This document shows, piece by piece, positions 57,138-64,000 of a DNA stretch of 64,000 nucleotides. A program made the translations under genes and the position numbers. The notes under the pieces were generated by a model, which worked only from the letters and a program-made list of their open reading frames with translations, was not told the DNA's origin and made no database searches. Origin of the DNA: Mortierella alpina (lineage: Eukaryota > Mortierellomycota > Mortierellomycetes > Mortierellales > Mortierellaceae); assembly GCA_029449245.1 (NCBI GenBank), contig JANATF010000002.1, positions 1,612,001 to 1,676,000 on the forward strand, given 5' to 3'. Numbering within the stretch: the first letter of the stretch is position 1; the number at the start of each line of letters is the position of its first letter.

Positions 57138-57346
57138 AAGTAAACAAGCACCAGTTAATAAATGCCATTATACCTTCGGTATTACTGCCAAAGCCCTGTT
57201 ACAGTATGTAGACTTACGAGTAGATGTGCAGGTATTGATTTTTTCAGTGATTGTTGCAAGTGTTGAGTATGCTGTTTGTGTGTTTGAATCTTACTATGGG
57301 TTCTGTTGTATATCATTATTACCAACTGCTGGGCAGGTGCAACCTC

Positions 57347-57353
57347 TTTATAT
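57347..57353 (-). promoter_or_regulatory. TATA box of the Cys-rich secreted-protein gene
   Basis: On the minus strand CCATATAAAGAGG, a good TATA element about 210 bp before the ORF edge. It lies between the ORF and the minisatellite at 57405-57535. Confidence 0.5.
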
Positions 57354-57404
57354 GGGTGACGAGGTTCATTAAGATATTGACCTTTTCGCAATCTTTATTC
57401 TCTC

Positions 57405-57535
57405 GGTGTTGTCTCTTGATCTTTCTCTTTCTGGTATTGTCTCTTGATCCTTCTGGTGTTGTCTCTTGATCTTTCTGGTGTTGTGTCTTGATCTTTCTGG
57501 TGTTATCTCTTGATCTTTTTGGTGTTGTCTCTTGT
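57405..57535. repeat. Minisatellite, 22-bp unit, about six copies
   Basis: Unit GGTGTTGTCTCTTGATCTTT plus CT (plus strand). Copies start at about 57405 (with a 6-bp insertion), 57433, 57455, 57477, 57499 and 57521 (partial), each differing at 0-2 positions. A 22-bp unit is not a multiple of three, so it does not encode a simple repeat protein. It begins about 50 bp upstream of the TATA box of the minus-strand Cys-rich protein gene. Confidence 0.9.
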
Positions 57536-58329
57536 ACTATGGTAGGGGACCACATGGGAATACTCTGTGCTGTAATTTTTTTTATGTTTAGATATTAATA
57601 AGCAATGCGACAGTCGTCGGAGGTGAGAACCAAATGGGAAAGATAGGTAGTTCATAGAAAAAAGAAAAAGAAAGAAGGTGGATGTTGTTGAAAAACATCA
57701 CAGGTGCGGAAATGAGAGGCATAAACGCATCACCGCTTTGTATCTCGTCATCGCAGCACTTTTGCTCATCCATCATGCTCTATTGGCGTTGCTATATGAG
57801 CTATATAGATCGATTGTGATGAAATTAACTTGGATTTCTTGGCGACCCATCAAATCCACACTGCAGATTGACGCGTACGTGGCGGATTTTTTTTTTACAC
57901 TGACGGCTTTCAAAGCGCGGCGGATCGAATCAGACGTACATGCAGGATGAAGGGCGTCCTGCACTTCGTTATGCGGTCTCAACTGCGTCTTCTGCGCTTG
58001 GGATGTACCTGCGTTCTATTCGCACAGTCTATCTGCACAGGGATTATCCAGATATCTTGACTCCGAAATCTCCGTCGAGCATACCATCTGGATCGTCTAC
58101 TTGGCGTCCAGCAGTAGGCACTGCATCGTTACCCACAAGCATTCAAACCTACAGTTGTGCATTGACTCGTGTATGGCAGCCTGACAGCATTATAAGTTTT
58201 TTTTCCATTATTGACAAAGTAAGGTATATTACACCACTTCTTATTACATCACTTCTTATTACATCAAAAGCACCTCCCTTCCTCTCCTTCCCTTTCACGA
58301 CACTTCTACTCTTCTGTCTTGTTGTGACC
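57536..58329. other. Intergenic region with no supported gene
   Basis: A plus-strand frame at about 57735-57830 reads LYLVIAALLLIHHALLALLY, a hydrophobic stretch, but it is short, lacks splice or family support and overlaps minus-strand frames. A short direct repeat (two copies of CTTCTTATTACATCA) lies at 58237-58266. Confidence 0.4.
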
Positions 58330-60879
58330 TCAAAGCAACTCGCCAATTGTGCTCTCTCTCAGCCAATACTTCTCGCCCCTTGGATTCCGGCAAAGATTGA
58401 GCTGCTGCGGCTTCAGTGGTGGCTCTCCTTCCTCTGACGGCGGCGGCAACTGCATCTGCATCTGCACCTGCAGCAGCAACTGTTCTGACTGAAGCTGCAA
58501 CTGCTGCGACTGTAGTTGCTTCAACCGTTGCTGCCTCTGCCTCAACCGGCGACTGCCTCGTCCCAGCGATGACTCTCGCCTGATCGAGACCCTGTGGGCA
58601 ACACGCAAGATCACGGCTCCATCTTCTTTATCCATCCGTGCAATCCCTCCACCAACACGGCCCTCAGCCTCGTTCTTGCCGCCATTGCTAGGTCCACGAC
58701 CATTATTACTGCTCTGGCTGTTGACTCTTGACGGAGGCGACGGATCCTCGACAATGTCCTCAAAGTCGTACCATGGCTCTTCATGGCCTTGCTGAGCACC
58801 ATGCCTGTCTTCCTTGCGCGTCCGTTCGTGTCTTTGCATCTCTTGCTGATGCATCTCGTGTCGATGATGCTGCTGCTGCTGCTGCTGCTGGCGGTGGTGG
58901 TGGTGGTGGTGAGGAGGCTGTTGAGACATCTGCCGCGGCATGCTATCACGCCCGCCCAAAGTACCCGGGCACTGAGGTAACCCCAAGAAGGCGAGCTCCT
59001 GCTGTAACTCCGCGAGCTCGCGTCGTTTCTGCTCCCGCTTTTCCTCCTGTTCAGCTTCCTCGTCACTATCACTACCATGACCCATCACATCATCGTCATC
59101 AGAATCCTCAACAAGACAAAGCGGCTGTACGGGTGAATTTTGAGTCCCATGAAAGTCAGATTGGTTCCATGCCCAGGCCGAGGGCTCATACTCTGGATAC
59201 TGAGACTGCTGGTGATCCTCTTGAGCGTGATTGTGATTGTCGGATCGATAGTCATCGTAAGGTAGGACGTATGACTGCGGCTCTGACTCTTCTTGCATCG
59301 CGTCGAGACCAGCTTGTGGGCGCGCAAGGACAGCAGCGGGGGGCTGGCTCCATGCTGCTCTGGCTCGCAGCGATTGTGGCCTATCCTTCTTGCTGACAGG
59401 CACAGCAGAAGAATCCTCATGAACGGGCATAACTGCCTCAGCAGGCGGTGTTTGGTTCAGGGGCAGAGCAGACCGATTCTCTGTACTGGAGCTTCCCATA
59501 CCGTAGCTCGACCCTTCTCCGATCCGACGGTCAAGCGCCTTCTCGAGCTCATCCTCATCCTCCACTTCTCTGTTCCGCGCGAGCGGCCGAGGAAGATGTT
59601 GAGGATACTGTTGCATTGAGTTGGAAGTGAGTGCACGCCGGACAGCAGGGCGTGAGGGTTGCATTTGTGCGGACGCGCGTGAAGAACCGTGGTTTTTGGG
59701 CTGGGAACGGCTTCGTCGGTGTGGAGAGGAAGGTGACTGTGCTGTTGTTGTGGATGTGGTGAATGGGTACAGGCGAGAGGGCAATTGTGACAACGGTGCG
59801 ATTCCGACTCCACGCCGGCTGGACAGAGTTCTGGGGCCATGATTGTCGTCTTCGACCATCCTCCAAAGATCCTTGATGGTTCTTGCGTACTCTTGTGCCT
59901 TATGGTTCAAACATACACACGGACATATATTTTTGTTCAGCAAACAAGTAATTATACCAGAGAGGCAAAAAGTCCTCTCCTCGGAGGAATATCACGCATC
60001 GAAGAATGCAAATTCACTCACTGTTGTTTCAACTGCGGGTAATAAATTCGGCGAAGAATTGAAACGCGCAGAGAGACTCTTGAGCATCTTGTTGCCAGCT
60101 GGCTTCAAGGACGCCATCGCAGAAGCTATAGACTTTTGTCGTGGCAGTTGCTTCTGTGGTTTCGGTCTTTGTGATTGAGGACTATCATGGTCCCACTGAG
60201 GCGGCTGTTGGAGTTGCTGATCCTGCAGAGTTGTATCGGAGGCGTCCCTTCTGCGCTCACTCCGACTGATTGCAAACGACGCTGGAGGTTTGGGCGGCCC
60301 ACTTCTGACGTTGGTGGTCATGTTCACAAATATATCATCGATGCCACTGCTGCCGTTGTCGTGTGTATTATTGTAATTATGATTAAAATTAGGGTCGTTG
60401 TGGCTATCGTCCTGAACTCGGTATTGTGGGAGCACAGGTTGCTCTTGGCGAGTATTCTGACTTTGGTAGTTTGGAAGGGAGGCGACTGAGGCGTTGTTGT
60501 GGTTATGCATATCCCCAGTGCTGTTGTAGTTGTGGTCTGGCATCGCACGTCTGTCATTGGTGTATGGCAGCGAGGACACTGAACAGCTGGCAGCTCTAGC
60601 GGCAAAGTGTGGTTGAGGAAGTTCGTAGACGTATGTTGTGGATTCTTCGCCCTCTACAGGCATTGGTGGTGGGGCTCCTCTAGGATCTCTGTTGGTATTA
60701 TTGATGTTCCAAGAGGAGGCACCTGAGGAAGTAAATGGAGATTGCATGGATGAAGGAGGGGAAGTAGATGCGCATGCTGGTGATGCTGAAGAAGGGGACG
60801 CTGTGGAGGGGTTCAATAGAGACTTTAGAGGCAGTTGCCTTTTCTTTATCCAGCTTTTGGCAATCGTAAGTACCACCAT
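58330..60879 (-). CDS. Uncharacterised low-complexity protein, 808 aa
   Basis: I do not recognise the family. Exon 1 (60879-60022, ATG MVVLTIAKSWIKKRQLPLKS) and exon 2 (59898-58330) join in frame across a 123-bp intron (GTGAGT donor, CATAAG acceptor). The protein is Ser/Pro/Asn-rich at first, with a short conserved-looking SIASAMASLKPAGNKMLKSL just before the splice and AQEYARTIKDLWRMVEDD just after it. Exon 2 then has Arg/Ser-rich stretches, an acidic DSDDDD cluster, a likely coiled coil (EEAEQEEKREQKRRELAELQ), polyHis and polyGln runs, a further Gln/Leu-rich helix (RQRQQRLKQLQSQQLQLQSE) and an end WLRESTIGELL. It has no signal peptide or clear membrane span. It may be a scaffold or regulatory protein, which is inference only. 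Confidence 0.75.
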
Positions 60880-62521
60880 GGTATTGTGTTGTCTGTGTTA
60901 TTCGAGTTGAAGTGGAGTGGTTGTAAGGGAGGAAGAGGTCGTGATCGACGATGAGGAGAGAAATGGCTGATGGGGTGTATTACGAGGATCTGTGAAGCAG
61001 CTAAGGACTTTGGGAGAGGTATCCTTTTGTTTCTTTGGAAGGAAGACGTTAAAGTAGAAAGCAGAAGGAGGCTGGAGGAGGTGCGAGATGATTACAAGAA
61101 GTGGAAAGGAGGGAAGGAGTGAAGGAAGGAAAGAGCGAAATAGCAATAGAGAGAGATGATAACTGATAATGAGTGTGATGATTGACGAGGAACTGACGGG
61201 TCTGTTCGACTTGGCCACTCTCGCCCGCATGCTGTCAGCCTCTCGCTTACCACGGCTCTTCTCACAGCCTCGTTTCCACCTTTATTTTAGGATGGCAGCC
61301 GCTCCGAGAGTAGAGCCCCGATTGTCACTGAGTGTGGAAGGTATCTCTTCCCGGGTGGTGCGGATCAGCTCTGCTGCATTGCTTCGGCTTGAGTAATAGC
61401 TTCAGTGTTACCAAAACGGGCCACCTTTCTTGTTTCAAGGGCTGATGTACGATATGTTCATACACGCTCTCGGTTGGCATGATACCCGCCATCGCCACCC
61501 CTGCTACCCCTGGCCGTAATGCCTAGCCCCTCACAATATTTGAAATTTTAAATGGCAAAGAGCGGCCCAAGCGCCAGGAATTTGTATCGCCGTCTGTGCT
61601 CATGACTGTTTGAGCAGCAATAAGGTCATCCGAACAGTGGTGTTCAATCATAGCTACACAAGTAATAATGATCATGCATTAAGAAATTCTCGCACATGGC
61701 TTTGTAAAAAAGAAAAGTGGTAGATAAAAGTACATGAACACGGCCAAAGGCATACATAGCATGGGCTCAACAGCAAGCGGGCGAATATCTCGATCGCGTT
61801 GTACCTTGAAGATGCAAAGGTGAAAGTGTGAAACCAAAAGAAATATGTGTGCGAATTTTCTCCCAGCCAGCTATAAAGTGACAGAGCAAAGAGTGGACGA
61901 GCACGAATGTGAAAGGATATCGGCGCCGTACAGTTCTGTACAGTGAATTGTAGGGTAAGCGCGAGTGTAGCGAATTTTCAAAATGGCGCACGCTCTTGTA
62001 ACGCCTGTGTAACTGCTGCGACGTTCCACTGCAATTTATCTGTCAAGACAGCTTGAAACACGATGCAAGCGTCCCTCACTCCTTGGAACACTGCATCGTG
62101 CGGCCAGGTCCAGACAGAGAAGAGAAGAGTGCACAGTAGAGTGCATAATCCTCCGCATGCAGACACAACACATGGCATTGTACAAGGGAAGCGAGGAACC
62201 CTTTTCTTGGTCATCATCTCGTTTTTGCATCCAGCTACTGAAAAACACCACCCCAGGGCTCTGGTTATCCAATGATCGCGCGTCGTCGGCGATTTACAAA
62301 ACGAAAAGCTTGAAACACTTTGAGTCAAGATGCAGATGTTTTTGGGAAAGAAGGTTCCCCCTTCACAGACAGGAGTCCTTTCCCAGAACTGTGCCATCGA
62401 TCTGAAGGCAGAGTCAGGATAAAAACAAACCCAAAAAAAAAAAAAAAAAGGAATATAGCAGTTTTTTTCTTCGTCTCTCGATGAAGTGTATTGTTAAAGA
62501 CTGCCTCTCGGCTGTCATTCT
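60880..62521. other. Intergenic region
   Basis: 1.6 kb between same-strand genes. The first 300 bp are purine-rich on the plus strand, that is a CT-rich leader for the gene ending at 58330. A plus-strand frame at 61169-61396 (starting ATSVMIDEELT-like, SVMIDEELTGLFDLATLARM) has no support beyond being open. The remainder shows nothing clear. Confidence 0.5.
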
Positions 62522-64000
62522 CTAGTCCTCATCGCTGCTCGTGATGCCGCCCTCGTCATCAACTTGAACGGGCTTGCCTCCTGCAACGTTTTCTGTAAAC
62601 GCATTCAAAGAGATGGGTCCCTTGGGTATGACAGGTGCCGCGGATGACTCAGATTCCTCCTACGATCGATCGCAGGCATTCAAATAAAAAAAAATAGACA
62701 GGTGAGCAGCGGCTCTCTTCCTTTCACAGCTTACAAGATGCATTCCCAAGAATACCCAGTCCCCTATGACCTACCATGATCTGGCCCTCGAGAAAGTCCA
62801 CAAAATCGTCATCGTCACTCAGTCCAGCTTCTGTGCCAGGCGAGGAGGGCTTTCTTACTCGCGGCTGCTCCTGTTGCTGCTGTTGCTTCATCATTCGTTC
62901 ATGGGGTGGGATAGGCATGGCCACACCCACTTTGGTTACACCACCTGCCCTTGGTGTGCCTCCCACAGACACTGACGCCCCTGCCTTGGACATACTTGAA
63001 ATTGATGAATTTTTAGGTGTCGAGGTCAACGATGTAGATCCTCCGCCCATATGGGACGCAGATGCTCCCAGCGCCGAATTATTGGCTCCAAAATTAGTAT
63101 CCCCAACAGGCGTCGATAATCCCAAGCCAATTGGTGCACCTTGCTGATAAGGAGGACGATTCGCCTGTGGCTGTGTTCGTTTGACCCTCTTGGCGCTGCT
63201 GCCTCGCCCGTTCGAACCTGAGTCCGAATCCGAACCCGATCCTGACCCAGAATCTGAATCTGAACCAGACCCTGAGGATGAGCTGCCGGACGAGCTCCCG
63301 GAACTTGATCCCGAGCCAGAAGAAGACGACCCTGAGCCAGACTCGCTTCCTGAAGTAGATACCTTTCGCCGTCTCGGTGCGGAACCTGGCATACCTCGCG
63401 GTTTAGATGCTGCTCCTGAGGCAGAGATTGATATTGGTCCTTGCGCCGGTGGTGCTCCTGTAGATGATGCTTTGGCTGCTGCTGCTGCTGCTGCCGCTGC
63501 CGCACGCTGCTCTGGTGGCACTGGCATCTTTGGTTTGACGATGGGCTTTCTAACGCTCGTTGGTTTCGTTGACGGTACTGACACTGGTGCCTTGGTTGCA
63601 GAGGAAGGCGGTAGAATTGGTGTAGATGAGGCTGCTGCCGTTGTTGATGTAGTCGCAATGGGTGGTGAGAGAACCACCTCTTCCAACATGTCTTCATCGT
63701 CATCCTCATCATCGCCCTCTTCGCCGCCCTGCATATCGTCATCCTCGATGTCGTTCATGGCGTTCTCGATGTCCATTAATAGATCATAATTGTCTTCATC
63801 CAGATCTTGGCTGATTTGTGCTTCTCCACTGCTACTCATGCCTTCGCGGCCATGTGATGCTAGGGTGGCAGCCTGTGTGGGCTTGGATCGCTGACTGCTC
63901 TGCGACTCTTTCTTTCCATTGCCATGCTTAGTGCTGGGTAGAACTGGTGTATTGGCAGTAGAACTGGGTATCGGTGAAACGGCCGTGGCATTGGGATCGT
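62522..64000 (-). CDS. Acidic, Ser-rich nuclear-type protein, 3' part; possibly ELL-associated factor (EAF)-like
   Basis: Partial at the 5' end: the frame stays open to position 64000 with no need for a start at the ATG at 63839. Exons on the minus strand are 64000-62775 and 62659-62522, joined in phase at ATG/GAG across a 115-bp intron (GTAGGT donor, CGTAG acceptor). Residues include a Lys/Ser/Gln segment (GNGKKESQSSQRSKPTQAAT), a DEDNYDLLMDIENAMNDIED acidic helix, a polyAla run, a long Ser/Gly/Asp repeat (SGSGSDSDSGSG), a basic RGSSAKRVKRTQ nuclear-localisation-like cluster, LSDDDDFVDFLEGQIM and an acidic end TSSDED. The order (conserved N-terminal domain outside the window, then a basic/Ser linker and an acidic Ser tail) is compatible with EAF-type elongation factors, but the diagnostic N-terminal domain is not visible. 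Weak call. Confidence 0.6.

Noticed and set aside
57319-57555. 78-codon minus-strand frame with KDQETT/RDNTRK repeats
   Set aside because: It is a translation of the 22-bp minisatellite; the unit is not a multiple of three, so the apparent repeats shift frame.
61169-61396. Plus-strand 75-codon ORF upstream of the 58330-60879 gene
   Set aside because: It overlaps the antisense of the CT-rich leader region and has no family or splice support.
1-64000. Search by eye for tRNA, 5S rRNA, snRNA, CRISPR arrays, inverted terminal repeats and transposases
   Set aside because: No convincing B-box or conserved RNA core, no regular spacer array, and no element ends or transposase motifs were seen. A covariance-model and repeat search would be decisive.

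Overview
This is nuclear DNA of a filamentous fungus. Genes carry many short spliceosomal introns, mostly 80-140 bp with GTRNGT donors, CTAAC/CTGAC-type branch points and YAG acceptors. Exons are rich in Gln, Ser, Ala and acidic low complexity, and pyrimidine-rich leaders precede several starts. The gene set (GT49-like glycosyltransferase, RalGAP-alpha, MGRN1-like E3, muniscin) suggests an early-diverging lineage. Mucoromycota, probably Mortierellales, is my best guess, but that is inference and not proven by a marker.

Layout. Positions 1-882 (minus) hold the 5' half of an exocyst SEC5 gene. 2249-3996 (plus) is a GT49-like Golgi glycosyltransferase. About 4.0-15.9 kb is a gene-poor stretch with no ORF I can assign. 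15917-20180 (plus) is a C2H2 zinc-finger factor, 20654-22528 (plus) the tRNA-dihydrouridine synthase DUS1, and 23270-27395 (plus) a two-repeat Myb/SANT protein. A small secreted protein lies at 28641-29015 (plus). Three minus-strand genes follow: an MGRN1/RNF157-like RING E3 (29552-32779), the ER E3 HRD1 (33244-36474) and a 14-exon muniscin SYP1/FCHO (36973-42021). SYP1 is divergent from a 14-exon RalGAP-alpha gene (42697-52032, plus). After that come an uncertain minus-strand ORF (52421-52879), an intronless TetX-like FAD monooxygenase (53063-54217, minus), an unresolved stretch with coding-like signal on both strands (54.8-56.7 kb), and a Cys-rich secreted protein (56784-57137, minus) with a minisatellite upstream of its TATA box. 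The window ends with an unrecognised low-complexity protein (58330-60879, minus) and the 3' part of an acidic/Ser-rich, possibly EAF-like gene (62522-64000, minus).

How they relate. There is no operon-like cluster. Several genes touch membrane traffic: SEC5 (exocyst tethering), SYP1 (endocytic site initiation), RalGAP-alpha (Ral GTPase control) and GT49 (Golgi glycosylation). Two adjacent genes encode RING ubiquitin ligases, one ER-resident and one probably N-myristoylated. I rebuilt exon joins by hand and checked that summed exon lengths are multiples of three: 431, 860, 554, 1344, 953, 909, 898, 2685 and 808 aa for the nine multi-exon genes complete in the window. I saw no tRNA, rRNA, CRISPR or intact transposon.
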